In this document: positions 45,301 through 55,834 of the stretch, one piece after another
Position numbering within the stretch: the first letter of the stretch is position 1
How the letters are laid out: every line of letters starts with the position of its first letter
Source: Novosphingobium sp.
GTDB taxonomy: Bacteria; Pseudomonadota; Alphaproteobacteria; Sphingomonadales; Sphingomonadaceae
Reading direction: 5' to 3'
DNA: 64,000 nucleotides
Assembly: GCA_017745295.1 (NCBI GenBank)
Contig: JAGHZR010000019.1
Location: 1-64,000, forward strand
The notes under the pieces: generated by a model
What the model saw: only the letters and a program-made list of their open reading frames with translations
Database searches by the model: none
Told to the model about the DNA's origin: nothing
Position numbers and translations under genes: made by a program

Positions 45301-46278
45301 ATGCGAAAGGGCCAGCTTGAAGACATGATCGATCCTTCGGGCGATAATGATTCGCAACAAGGTTCCGGCGGGCGTATTCCCGATGCTCCCGGCATTCCCG
45401 CTTTCGTTCTGTCCGGGCAGGAGCCTTCCCCCATACCCGTGCTGATTGCGGTGCCTCATGCAGGCAGGGCCTATCCTGCGCGGTTGCTGGACGGAATGCG
45501 CAAGCCCGGCGCGGTCTGCGTCAGGCTGGAGGACCGCTTCGTCGATCGGGTCGCCCGAGGAGTGGCGAGGGCAACCGGTGCGCCTCTGCTGCTTGCCCAG
45601 GCGCCGCGAGCCATGATCGACCTGAACCGCGCGCCGGACGATATCGACTGGGAGATGGTGAAACGGGCTTCACCCGCCGAAGGGCGTCGCCCGCTGCCCA
45701 GTCGCCGCGTGCGGAGCGGGTTGGGCCTCATTCCGCGTCGTCTTTCCGGTTTCGGCGAGATATGGCGGGGGCGCCTTGAAGAAGCCGATCTGCGCGCGCG
45801 TATCGACCTTGTCCACGAGCCTTATCATGCGGCGCTGTCTCGCGCGCTGGCCGGGCTGTGCGATCGGTGGGGAGCGGCCTTGCTGCTCGACCTTCATTCG
45901 ATGCCGCCGCTGGTGCCGCGCCCGGGGAGCGAGCCTGCCCGGTTTGTCGTCGGGGATCGGTTCGGGGCGAGTTGTCACGGCAGTCTTGTCGGCACCGCCT
46001 TCTCGCACTTCGCGGCGGAGGGCTGGGAGGTAGCGCACAATCGCCCTTATGCAGGGGGCTATGTGCTGGACCGGCATGGCGCACCCGGCGAATCGATCCA
46101 TGCCATGCAGCTGGAAATCGACCGCAGTTGCTATCTCGATTCGCAGCTTCTGGAGCCGGGGGCGGGCATGGAGCCGATGATCGATCTGGTGTCGGGTCTG
46201 GTTCGGCGACTGGCTGCTACCGTCTGCGAACTGGCGCAGGGACCGGGCGGCAAGCGCTGGGCGCAGGCTGCGGAATAG
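45301..46278 (+). CDS. N-formylglutamate amidohydrolase family protein
   Basis: This 325-residue hydrolase belongs to the family that cleaves N-formyl-L-glutamate in histidine breakdown. Signature parts are VLIAVPHAGRAYP, LLLDLHSMPPL and the C-terminal LEIDRSCYLD. No other hut genes are nearby, so the substrate may differ. The start is at 45301 with a modest ribosome binding site; an ATG at 45325 in frame is an alternative. It is divergent from cpdR. Confidence 0.85.
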   Translation: MRKGQLEDMIDPSGDNDSQQGSGGRIPDAPGIPAFVLSGQEPSPIPVLIAVPHAGRAYPARLLDGMRKPGAVCVRLEDRFVDRVARGVARATGAPLLLAQAPRAMIDLNRAPDDIDWEMVKRASPAEGRRPLPSRRVRSGLGLIPRRLSGFGEIWRGRLEEADLRARIDLVHEPYHAALSRALAGLCDRWGAALLLDLHSMPPLVPRPGSEPARFVVGDRFGASCHGSLVGTAFSHFAAEGWEVAHNRPYAGGYVLDRHGAPGESIHAMQLEIDRSCYLDSQLLEPGAGMEPMIDLVSGLVRRLAATVCELAQGPGGKRWAQAAE

Positions 46279-46360
46279 CCATGGCGCAGGATGCCAATGC
46301 GTCCTGCATAAGCTTATAAGATGCTGATATCGCGGGAAATGCCTGCCTGTACGGGGGCAT

Positions 46361-46392
46361 TAAAAAACCACCTCGCGCGATGCGCGAGGTGG
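46361..46392 (-). terminator. Intrinsic terminator of the putative small RNA
   Basis: The perfect 11-bp stem CCACCTCGCGC / GCGCGAGGTGG with a 3-nt loop is followed on the minus strand by TTTTTTAA. The plus strand has no T-tract after the stem, so the terminator is oriented minus. Confidence 0.88.
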
Positions 46393-46462
46393 CCAAGGTT
46401 CAGGGAGGAGGTGCACGATGTGCACCAGCCTGACCGGGCCATGAGGGTAGCGCCGATCAGGT
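46361..46462 (-). ncRNA. Putative trans-acting small RNA with CU-rich loop
   Basis: This predicted RNA of about 102 nt reads on the minus strand. It has a 9-bp stem CCUGAUCGG/CCCGGUCAGG (46461-46453 with 46438-46429), a second perfect stem GGUGCAC/GUGCACC (46426-46410), a single-stranded UCCUCCCUGAACCUUGG, and a terminator with 11-bp stem and TTTTTT. A promoter lies exactly upstream. The CCUCCUCCC stretch is complementary to Shine-Dalgarno sequences, as in the alphaproteobacterial mmgR/suhB and CuckooS-type small RNAs. Family membership is inferred, not shown. No protein gene is plausible here. Confidence 0.6.
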
Positions 46463-46468
46463 AGCCTT

Positions 46469-46496
46469 AACATAGCAACCCTGATGGCACATTCAA
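46469..46496 (-). promoter_or_regulatory. Promoter of the putative small RNA
   Basis: On the minus strand TTGAAT (46496-46491) and TATGTT (46474-46469) are 16 nt apart, matching sigma-70 elements. The predicted transcription start near 46462 coincides with the first base pair of the small RNA stem. Confidence 0.55.
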
Positions 46497-46623
46497 CCCC
46501 TAGAATGAAGCAGGCGACATATCTTTTGCAAGCATGTGTTTGAAGAGCGTCGCATAATGGCGCGGGGGTGTGACAAAATTGTCATAAACCCCCGCTCCGA
46601 ACATGGTCGCCTGCCTTATTCCA

Positions 46624-47403
46624 TCAGGCGGCGGGCTGAACCTGCGGCCCCTTGCCCTGCGAGACCTGGCGGCCGAAGATTTCACGCACGAGATCGAGCG
46701 AGAACAGGTGGGCGTAGATCAGCGGCAGCATGCCGTTCTGGTTCCACTGGCGCAGCACATCGCCGCGCACTTCGCGCAGCTTGGTCTCGTCGACCATCTG
46801 GAAGCCGCGATAGGTGAAGGGCTGGCCGGTGCCGATGTCGATGTTCAGCTCGCCGTCCATCAGCAGGTTGTGCTTGGCCAGTTCCGCCATGAAGTTCGCG
46901 GTCTTGGTGCCGGCGATCTCGAAGTTCTCGCAGAACTGGAGCATGTTCTTGGTGGTGTCGGTCGGCTCGGCCGGATCGGCGTCGGTGAACAGGGCTTCAC
47001 CGTCGTCGCCTTCGCCCACCAGGTCGCTGGTCGGGTCGACGCAGAGCGACAGCTCTTCGGCATCCGGACGCAGGCGCGCGAGCATGAAGGGATAGCGGCG
47101 CGCATAGGCCGGGATGTAGACGGGCGTGTTCACGGTGCCGTCTTCATCGACGTAGACGTTCACGCCTTCGTTCATGCCCATCAGAATCAGCGGCACCGGG
47201 TTTTCGCCCGCGGTGAAGATGATCGGGAAGTGGCGCTGGGCCTGCGGGAATTCCTCGACGGTCAGCGGGATCGAGTTCACGCCGACGAGCCAGGTCGCCT
47301 TGTCGGTCGAGCGGGTCTTCCAGGTGGCGTGCTGCTGCGAATTGAGCGGCACGAGGTCCTTGTAGAACAGGGGCAGGGCAGGATTCTGCGGCGCTGTGGC
47401 CAT
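46624..47403 (-). CDS. SapC family protein
   Basis: This 259-residue protein belongs to the SapC family (PF07277), first named from an S-layer-linked cluster in Campylobacter. Conserved parts are PLFYKDLVPLNSQQHATWK, HFPIIFTAGENPVPLILMGMNEGVNVYVDEDG and IPAYARRYPFML. No signal peptide or membrane segment is seen. In sphingomonads these genes often sit near TonB-dependent receptors and carbohydrate genes, but not here. Function is not established. A hairpin with GCGGGGGT/ACCCCCGC arms and an inner TGACA/TGTCA dyad lies 29 nt past the stop (46562-46595). GGAGAG precedes the ATG. Confidence 0.88.
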   Translation of the reverse strand: MATAPQNPALPLFYKDLVPLNSQQHATWKTRSTDKATWLVGVNSIPLTVEEFPQAQRHFPIIFTAGENPVPLILMGMNEGVNVYVDEDGTVNTPVYIPAYARRYPFMLARLRPDAEELSLCVDPTSDLVGEGDDGEALFTDADPAEPTDTTKNMLQFCENFEIAGTKTANFMAELAKHNLLMDGELNIDIGTGQPFTYRGFQMVDETKLREVRGDVLRQWNQNGMLPLIYAHLFSLDLVREIFGRQVSQGKGPQVQPAA

Positions 47404-47549
47404 TGCGTTACTCTCCGCAAGACAGGGAAATTTTTGAAGGCGACGCTTTAGAAGCTGGGCGGGTCCCGCGCAAGCGCGCTGACCCGCCGAAACGAGGATA
47501 TTGGGCGAGTCGGGAGGGCAGCTGGCCCAATACCGGCGAATTCGTCAGT

Positions 47550-48974
47550 TCAGATCAGCTTTCCGGGGTTGAACAGGCCCTTGGGATCGAGGGCCTGCTT
47601 GACCGCGCGCAGCATCGACAGGGCCACCGGATCGCCGAGGCGCGCCAGTTCGTCCCGCTTGAGCTGGCCGATTCCGTGCTCGGCGGAAATCGAGCCGCCC
47701 CATTCGGTGACGAGATCGTGCACGTAGCGGCTGATCGTCTTGCCCTCGTTCGCCTGCCAAGCCGGGCCGTCGGTCACGCTGGGGGCGATGACGTGGTAGT
47801 GGACGTTGCCGTCGCCGAGGTGTCCGAAAGCGATCGCCTCGGTGCCGGGCCATTTCGCCTCTATCATCGGAATGGTTTTTTCCACGAAGTCCGGCATCTT
47901 CTCGACCGGCACCGAGATGTCGTGCTGCACGGCGGGGCCGCGAGCGCGCTCGGCGGGCGAGATCGATTCGCGGATCAGCCACATGGCCTCGGCCTGGGCT
48001 TCGCTGGCGGACATCGCCGCGTCTTCCACGAGTTCCGCCTCGAAGGCGTCGGCCATCATCGCCTCGCAGCGGTCGCGCAAAGTGGCGGCGGACGCGCGGT
48101 CGGCGACGACTTCGATCAGCACATGCCAGGCATGGGCCTCGGCCAGAGGCGCGCGGGCATCGGGCAGATGGTCGAGAACGGCTTCGAGACAGGCCTGCGG
48201 AAGGACCTCGAAGCCCTCCAGCGCCTCGCCTACCGCTGTCTCGCAATGGAGCAGCAGCTTGCGCGCGATCCCGAGCGAGGGAACGCCGGCCCAGATCACC
48301 ACGCGCTCGGCCACGGCGGGCAGGAGTTGCAGGGTCGCGGCGGTTACCACGCCCATCGTGCCTTCGGAGCCGATCAGCAGCTGCTTGAGGTCAAACCCGC
48401 GATTGTCCTTCTTGAGCGGGGTCAGCATCGAGAAGATCTGTCCATCCGGCAAGACCGCCTCAAGCCCCAGCACCAGCGCGCGCATCGAGCCGTGGCGCAG
48501 GACCTGGGTGCCGCCGGCATTGGTGGAGATCAATCCGCCGACCGTCGCCGAACCCTTGCCGCCGAGCGACAGGGGGAAGCGCAAGTCCTGAGCCTCTGCC
48601 GCCTCGTGCAGGGTCTGGAGCACGACTCCGGCCTCGCAGGTGACTTGCCGGGCCTCGGTGTCGAGCGCGCGAATCGCGTTCATCCGCCGCAGCGACAGGA
48701 TCAGCGCGGCGCCGGAGGCATCGGGCGTGGCGCCGCCCGACATGCCGCTGTTGCCGCCTTGCGGAACGATCGGCACACCGTACCGGGCGCAGAGCCGCAC
48801 CAGCCCCGCCACTTCCTGCGCATTGGCAGGGGAGGCGAGGGCGAGCGTCTTGCCGGTATAACGCCCGCGCCAGTCGGTGAGCCAGGGCGTCAGCAGGTCG
48901 GCATCGGTCGTCAGTCCGCGCGGACCGAGGAGGTCGAGAGCTTCGGCGAGGAAGTCGGCATTGTTCGTCGTCAT
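47550..48974 (-). CDS. FAD-binding oxidoreductase (GlcD / D-2-hydroxyacid dehydrogenase family)
   Basis: This is a 474-residue flavoprotein of the FAD-binding 4 / FAD-oxidase C type. The FAD site is VPQGGNSGMSGGA with GGLISTNAGGTQVLRHG and IGSEGTMGVVTAA. The C-terminal catalytic region has HDISVPVEKMPDF, FGHLGDGNVHYHV and SAEHGIGQLK. Members oxidise D-lactate, glycolate or D-2-hydroxyglutarate. The overall shape (single subunit, no iron-sulfur part) fits D-2-hydroxyglutarate or D-lactate dehydrogenase. The start at 48974 (MTTNNADFL) matches the family; longer in-frame sequence is ignored. Confidence 0.9.
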   Translation of the reverse strand: MTTNNADFLAEALDLLGPRGLTTDADLLTPWLTDWRGRYTGKTLALASPANAQEVAGLVRLCARYGVPIVPQGGNSGMSGGATPDASGAALILSLRRMNAIRALDTEARQVTCEAGVVLQTLHEAAEAQDLRFPLSLGGKGSATVGGLISTNAGGTQVLRHGSMRALVLGLEAVLPDGQIFSMLTPLKKDNRGFDLKQLLIGSEGTMGVVTAATLQLLPAVAERVVIWAGVPSLGIARKLLLHCETAVGEALEGFEVLPQACLEAVLDHLPDARAPLAEAHAWHVLIEVVADRASAATLRDRCEAMMADAFEAELVEDAAMSASEAQAEAMWLIRESISPAERARGPAVQHDISVPVEKMPDFVEKTIPMIEAKWPGTEAIAFGHLGDGNVHYHVIAPSVTDGPAWQANEGKTISRYVHDLVTEWGGSISAEHGIGQLKRDELARLGDPVALSMLRAVKQALDPKGLFNPGKLI

Positions 48975-49135
48975 GAGAGCGCTATGACACAGGCGCGAAA
49001 GGGTTTCATCCCAGCAGTTTGCGGGATATCGCCTTCCACGTGCGTTGTGCCGAGTTAAGCGCTGGTTCAAGCTCTTGGTTTAACGCCAGGTGATAGTGGG
49101 CTAGCTGAACCTGCATCCGGGGACCGTTTCTTTTC

Positions 49136-49741
49136 ATGAATCTCGCTTCCGTCCTGCTCTATCCCTTTGCGCTGCTGCTGCCTGCAGTCGGCCTGGGCGG
49201 TGCGCGCACGAAGCATGACGATCGCCGGGAAGTCACGGCCGCGCCCGCAGTGCCGGAACAGCAGGGCTATGTCTGGCCCGAGGAATTGCCCGATTCGCCA
49301 AGCGCCCTGCCTTTTGCGGTAGACGCCTTCACGCATGTCGAGCCCGACAGCGCATGGCAGGTGCGAATCGAGCAGCGCATGACGATTCGCATCACCCCGC
49401 GCGCGCAGATGCCTTCGCCGCCGGATATGCTGATGGGCATGCCGGGGCGGGGCGATGCACCGCGTTATTCGGAGCGCAAGATCGGCAAGTGCCTGCCGAT
49501 GTCGGGCATCGCCGGGGTTCAGCCCGACGGTCAGAGCCGCCTCCTGCTGTTCATGCGTGATCGCCGGGTGGTCGGCGCGGACCTTGAGCGCGGCTGCCGG
49601 GCGGGGGCATTCTACTCGGGCTTTCTTCTCTCGCGCACGTCGGATGGGCAGCTTTGCGTCGATCGCGACGAATTGCTGTCGCGCAGCGGAACGACCTGCA
49701 AGCTGACGCGCATTCGCCAGTTGGTGGTGGCCGGTCGCTGA
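49136..49741 (+). CDS. Uncharacterised exported protein
   Basis: This 201-residue protein is not recognised. A hydrophobic N terminus (MNLASVLLYPFALLLPAVGLGG) looks like a signal peptide. The mature part has acidic-proline segments, a central WQVRIEQRMTIRITPRAQMP, and four cysteines (GKCLPMSG, ERGCRAGAF, GQLCVDRD, TTCKLTRI), an even number consistent with two disulfides. The repeated pattern of short beta-like segments suggests a small folded periplasmic domain. It lies alone between the flavoprotein and helicase genes. Likely sphingomonad-specific; function unknown. Confidence 0.72.
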   Translation: MNLASVLLYPFALLLPAVGLGGARTKHDDRREVTAAPAVPEQQGYVWPEELPDSPSALPFAVDAFTHVEPDSAWQVRIEQRMTIRITPRAQMPSPPDMLMGMPGRGDAPRYSERKIGKCLPMSGIAGVQPDGQSRLLLFMRDRRVVGADLERGCRAGAFYSGFLLSRTSDGQLCVDRDELLSRSGTTCKLTRIRQLVVAGR

Positions 49742-49947
49742 GAGGAGGCGGCGACGGTTTGTCGGGCCGAATCGCCATGTATGCGCGGATTTCCTTGACT
49801 TCTGCGGGATTTTCCGCATAGGCGGCGCGCAGGTGTACGATTGGCATGCGCGTGGATCGATTGATTCGTGGCTCGCTGCCGCGCCGCGACATTTTCGAAG
49901 TACCCCGTATTTCTCGCAAGACTCCTGCCAACGAGACCTGTCTGTCT

Positions 49948-51363
49948 ATGAACTTTGCCGATCTCGGCCTTTCCGACGAATTGCTGCAAGCGGTGGAAAC
50001 CGCGGGCTACAGCGAACCGACTCCGATCCAGGCGCAGGCGATTCCGCCGGTACTGATGATGAAGGACCTGATCGGTATCGCCCAGACCGGCACCGGCAAG
50101 ACGGCCAGCTTCGTGCTGCCGATGATCGACATTCTCGCCCACGGCCGCCGCCGCGCGCTGATGCCGCGCTCGCTCATCCTTGAGCCGACGCGCGAACTGG
50201 CCGCCCAGGTTGCCGAGAACTTCGAGAAGTACGGCAAGAACCACGACCTCAAGATGGCGCTGCTGATCGGCGGCGTGCAGATGGGCGACCAGCTCAAGGC
50301 CCTGTCCGCCGGCGTCGACGTGCTCATCGCCACCCCGGGCCGCCTGATGGACCTGTTCGAGCGCGGCAAGATCATGCTGACCGGCTGCGAACTGCTCGTC
50401 ATCGACGAAGCGGACCGCATGCTCGACATGGGCTTCATTCCCGACATCGAGACGATCTGCTCGAAGCTGCCGACCAACCGGCAGACCTTGCTGTTCTCGG
50501 CGACGATGCCGCCGGTCATCAAGAAGCTGGCGGACCGCTTCCTGTCGAACCCCAAGTATATCGAAGTCGCCCGCCCGGCATCGACGAACACGAATATCGT
50601 CCAGCACAAGGTGGCCGTGCAGACGCGCAAGAAGCGCGAAGTCCTGCGCCACCTGCTGCGCAACGACAACGTCTCGACCGCGATCATCTTCGCCAACCGC
50701 AAGACGACCGTGCGCGAACTGGCCAAGAGCCTGAAGAGCCATGGCTTTGCCGCAGGCGAAATTCACGGCGACATGGATCAGCCAGCCCGTCTAGCCGAAC
50801 TCCAGCGCTTTAAGGACGGCACGGTCAACATTCTCGTCGCTTCCGACGTCGCCGCGCGCGGTCTCGACGTGAAGGGCGTGAGCCACGTCTTCAACTTCGA
50901 CACGCCTTGGCATCCGGACGACTACGTGCACCGCATCGGTCGTACCGGTCGTGGCGGCGCGTCGGGCCGGGCCTTTACGTTCGTTTCGCCGGAAGACGCC
51001 GAAGCGATCGAGAACGTCGAGAAGCTGACCGGCGGCAAGATCCCGGTCTACGAGATGCCTGCCGCCGAAGCGGCCGAGGCGCCCAAGGCCGCTGTCCGCG
51101 AGGACAAGCCCCGCCGCGAGAAGCGTGAGCGTGCACCGGTTCGCGAGGAACGTCCCGCACCCCGTGAGGAACGTCAAGCGTCCCGTGAAGAGCGCCCTGC
51201 CGTCCGCGAAGAGCGCGCACCCCGCCGCGAAAGCCGGGGCGACGAGCAGCGCCGCGAGCGCCGCGCGGATGGCAACCGTTCGCGCCGCCGCGACGAAGAG
51301 CCTGCGGATGACGGCTGGAACGGCCCGATTCCCGAATTCCTGAGCGTTTCGGCTCTGGCCTGA
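49948..51363 (+). CDS. DEAD-box RNA helicase (RhlE-like)
   Basis: This is a 471-residue ATP-dependent RNA helicase. Motifs in order: Q-motif PTPIQAQAIP, motif I AQTGTGKT, PTRELAAQ, TPGRLMDL, DEAD-type VIDEADRML, SAT in LFSATMP, and HRIGRTGRGG. The core ends near residue 365. A basic, low-complexity tail follows, with repeated REERPAPREE-like units and an RRER-rich end, ending in WNGPIPEFLSVSAL. Such tails bind RNA or promote condensates. The start at 49948 (MNFADLGLS) is the family start; in-frame sequence 102 nt upstream is not conserved. Confidence 0.95.
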   Translation: MNFADLGLSDELLQAVETAGYSEPTPIQAQAIPPVLMMKDLIGIAQTGTGKTASFVLPMIDILAHGRRRALMPRSLILEPTRELAAQVAENFEKYGKNHDLKMALLIGGVQMGDQLKALSAGVDVLIATPGRLMDLFERGKIMLTGCELLVIDEADRMLDMGFIPDIETICSKLPTNRQTLLFSATMPPVIKKLADRFLSNPKYIEVARPASTNTNIVQHKVAVQTRKKREVLRHLLRNDNVSTAIIFANRKTTVRELAKSLKSHGFAAGEIHGDMDQPARLAELQRFKDGTVNILVASDVAARGLDVKGVSHVFNFDTPWHPDDYVHRIGRTGRGGASGRAFTFVSPEDAEAIENVEKLTGGKIPVYEMPAAEAAEAPKAAVREDKPRREKRERAPVREERPAPREERQASREERPAVREERAPRRESRGDEQRRERRADGNRSRRRDEEPADDGWNGPIPEFLSVSALA

Positions 51364-51456
51364 GGCCTGTTCAGGGGACCGCACAAGCGGTCCCTTGCCT
51401 GCCGCCAAGAACCCGTGCCAGACTGTCCCCATCACCGGGCAGTGGGAACGGATTCG

Positions 51457-52890
51457 ATGAAGATCAGGCATTTACTGGCATTTTCCGGCGCGCTTTCCGC
51501 ATCCTGCGCGGCATCGACCGATCCGATAACCGAAGTGCGTGTCGAACAGGGCAGGCTTTCCGGCAGTGTCGAGGACGGCGTGGCGAGTTGGAAGGGCATT
51601 CCTTTTGCCGCACCGCCGGTCGGCCCCTTGCGGTGGCGCGCCCCCCAGCCTGCCGCCTCCTGGCAGGATGTCCGCCCCGCGACCGCCTATGGCCACGACT
51701 GCATGCAGAAGCCCTTCGACGGCGACGCGGCGCCCCTAGGCACCCCGCCCGCCGAGGACTGCCTCTACGCCAATGTCTGGCGGCCCGCCGCGTTCAAGGG
51801 CAAGCTGCCGGTCGTCGTGTGGATCTACGGCGGCGGCTTCGTGAACGGCGGTGCTTCGCCGCCGACTTATGCTGGTGCGCAACTCGCCAGACAGGGCGTC
51901 CTGTTCTTCAGCTTCAACTACCGCGTCGGCCGCTTCGGCACTTTCGCGCATCCTGCGCTCGTCAAGGCCGGTGAAGACGGCGGGCAGGTCGGCAACTACG
52001 GCTTCATGGACCAGATCGCTGCGCTGCGCTGGGTGAAACGCAACATCGCGGTTTTCGGTGGCGATCCGGACAATGTGACGATCATCGGCGAGAGCGCGGG
52101 CGGGATGTCGGTGCACAATCTCGTGACCTCGCCCGAGTCGGAAGGCCTGCTCGCCAAGGCCGTAGTAATGTCTGGCAGCAACGGCACCAGCCTGGCCGAG
52201 ACCGATCTTTCCGCCGTGGAGGCGGTCGGCGAGCGATTCGCGCGAAGCAAGGGCATCGAATCCGATGACCCGCAGGCTCTGGCGAAATTGCGCGCGCTTT
52301 CGGCGGAGCAGGTGACGGACGGGCTCAATCTCATAGCGCTGTTCGCCCCGGCAGGCGGGCCGCGCACTTTTGCCAGCCCCTTCGTTGACGGCCGCATCGC
52401 GGTGGACCAGCGCAAGGCCTATGAAGAGCAGCGTTTCCACCGGGTTCCGATGATGATCGGTGCCACGAGCGACGATATCGGTGGGGTCACGGGCGGCATG
52501 GTCGCCGGGGCGCGGCAGCTTTCCGGTCTGGTCGCCAAAGCGGGAGTTCCGGTCTACGAATATCGCTTTTCCTACGTCGCCTCCTCGATCGAAACGCCGG
52601 GGAAAGGGGCGGGGCACGCCACCGACATCCCCTTCTTCTTCGATACGCAGGCGGTGAAATACGGGAGCAAGACCAGCGCGCGCGACAACGGCGTAGGCCG
52701 CACGATCAGCGCCTATCTCGTGAACTTTGCCCGCACCGGCAATCCCAACGGCGGCTCCCTGCCGAAGTGGTCGGCCCGCAGCGGGGAGGGCACGGCAATT
52801 CTCGACTTCGCGCCCGATGGTACCGCGAAGTTCGGGACGGACCCGTGGTTGGCGCAGATCAGCGGGGCCCCGGCCACGGCCGGACTCTGA
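51457..52890 (+). CDS. Exported type-B carboxylesterase
   Basis: This 477-residue esterase has a signal or lipoprotein-like N terminus (MKIRHLLAFSGALSASCAAS); the cysteine lacks a perfect lipobox. Carboxylesterase signatures are EDCLYANVWRP, IYGGGFVNGG and the nucleophile elbow IIGESAGGMS. An acidic residue around ATSDDIG and a histidine in GAGHATDIPFFF complete the likely triad region. It hydrolyses carboxylic esters of unknown identity. It is convergent with uvrD, six nucleotides apart. The ATG at 51457 begins the signal peptide; longer in-frame sequence is not used. Confidence 0.9.
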   Translation: MKIRHLLAFSGALSASCAASTDPITEVRVEQGRLSGSVEDGVASWKGIPFAAPPVGPLRWRAPQPAASWQDVRPATAYGHDCMQKPFDGDAAPLGTPPAEDCLYANVWRPAAFKGKLPVVVWIYGGGFVNGGASPPTYAGAQLARQGVLFFSFNYRVGRFGTFAHPALVKAGEDGGQVGNYGFMDQIAALRWVKRNIAVFGGDPDNVTIIGESAGGMSVHNLVTSPESEGLLAKAVVMSGSNGTSLAETDLSAVEAVGERFARSKGIESDDPQALAKLRALSAEQVTDGLNLIALFAPAGGPRTFASPFVDGRIAVDQRKAYEEQRFHRVPMMIGATSDDIGGVTGGMVAGARQLSGLVAKAGVPVYEYRFSYVASSIETPGKGAGHATDIPFFFDTQAVKYGSKTSARDNGVGRTISAYLVNFARTGNPNGGSLPKWSARSGEGTAILDFAPDGTAKFGTDPWLAQISGAPATAGL

Positions 52891-52896
52891 CCGCGA

Positions 52897-55194
<2,298 letters not shown>

Positions 55195-55243
55195 CCGCGA
55201 ACATCTAGAGAACGGGGGTGAGCGGCGCAAGGCCGCTTCGCGG

Positions 55244-55834
55244 TCAGTCCTCGCTGCGGCGCAGGATATGCAGGCGGGCCTTGCCGACATCGCGGGTGGC
55301 TTCCACCGCGAAGCCGCGAATGGAGACCGATTCCGCCTTGCCGGTTTCGAGGCAGAGCCAGGTCTGCTCGCCGATCCAGCCGAGCCGGTTGAGCTTGTCG
55401 ATCGCGACGCTGCCCGCTCCGGTCTCGTAAGGCGGGTCGAGCAGCACGAGGTCGAGCGTTCCCTTGGCGGCGCCCAGCGACATCACCGAACTGGCGCGCA
55501 CGTCGGTCTGGGCCTGCGCGTGCAAGTTGGCGATATTGCTGCGGATCGCGCGGATCGCCGCCGGGTCCTGATCGACGAAGAGGCAGTGCGCGGCCCCGCG
55601 CGACAGCGCTTCGAGGCCGAGCGCCCCCGATCCCGCGAAGAGATCGGCGACTTTCAGGCCCTCGAAGGTGCCGAGTCGGCTCGCCAGCATCGAGAACAGC
55701 GTCTCGCGCGTGCGGTCCGCAGTCGGGCGGGTGGTGTCGCCCTCGGGCGCGGCCAGCTTGCGACCGCGCCATTCCCCGGCAACTATGCGCAATCCTGTTT
55801 TCAGGGGCCCGGTCTTTGCAGCGCCGCCCTTCAT
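55244..55834 (-). CDS. rsmD: 16S rRNA (guanine966-N2)-methyltransferase
   Basis: This is a 196-residue RsmD. It methylates G966 of 16S rRNA. The start LRIVAGEWRGRKLAAPEG and RPTADRTRETLFSML are family signatures; the SAM site is VADLFAGSGALGLEALSRGA and the catalytic motif is LLDPPYETG. It overlaps the preceding pseudouridine synthase gene by four bases (ATGA), so the two are translationally coupled and both modify rRNA. Confidence 0.95.
   Translation of the reverse strand: MKGGAAKTGPLKTGLRIVAGEWRGRKLAAPEGDTTRPTADRTRETLFSMLASRLGTFEGLKVADLFAGSGALGLEALSRGAAHCLFVDQDPAAIRAIRSNIANLHAQAQTDVRASSVMSLGAAKGTLDLVLLDPPYETGAGSVAIDKLNRLGWIGEQTWLCLETGKAESVSIRGFAVEATRDVGKARLHILRRSED

Noticed and set aside
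46418..46444. An eight-codon plus-strand mini-frame with a perfect AGGAGGT site (MCTSLTGP)
   Set aside because: The same bases form stem 2 and the CU-rich loop of the minus-strand small RNA, which has a full promoter and terminator; the Shine-Dalgarno is simply the complement of that loop. No downstream gene would be controlled by it.
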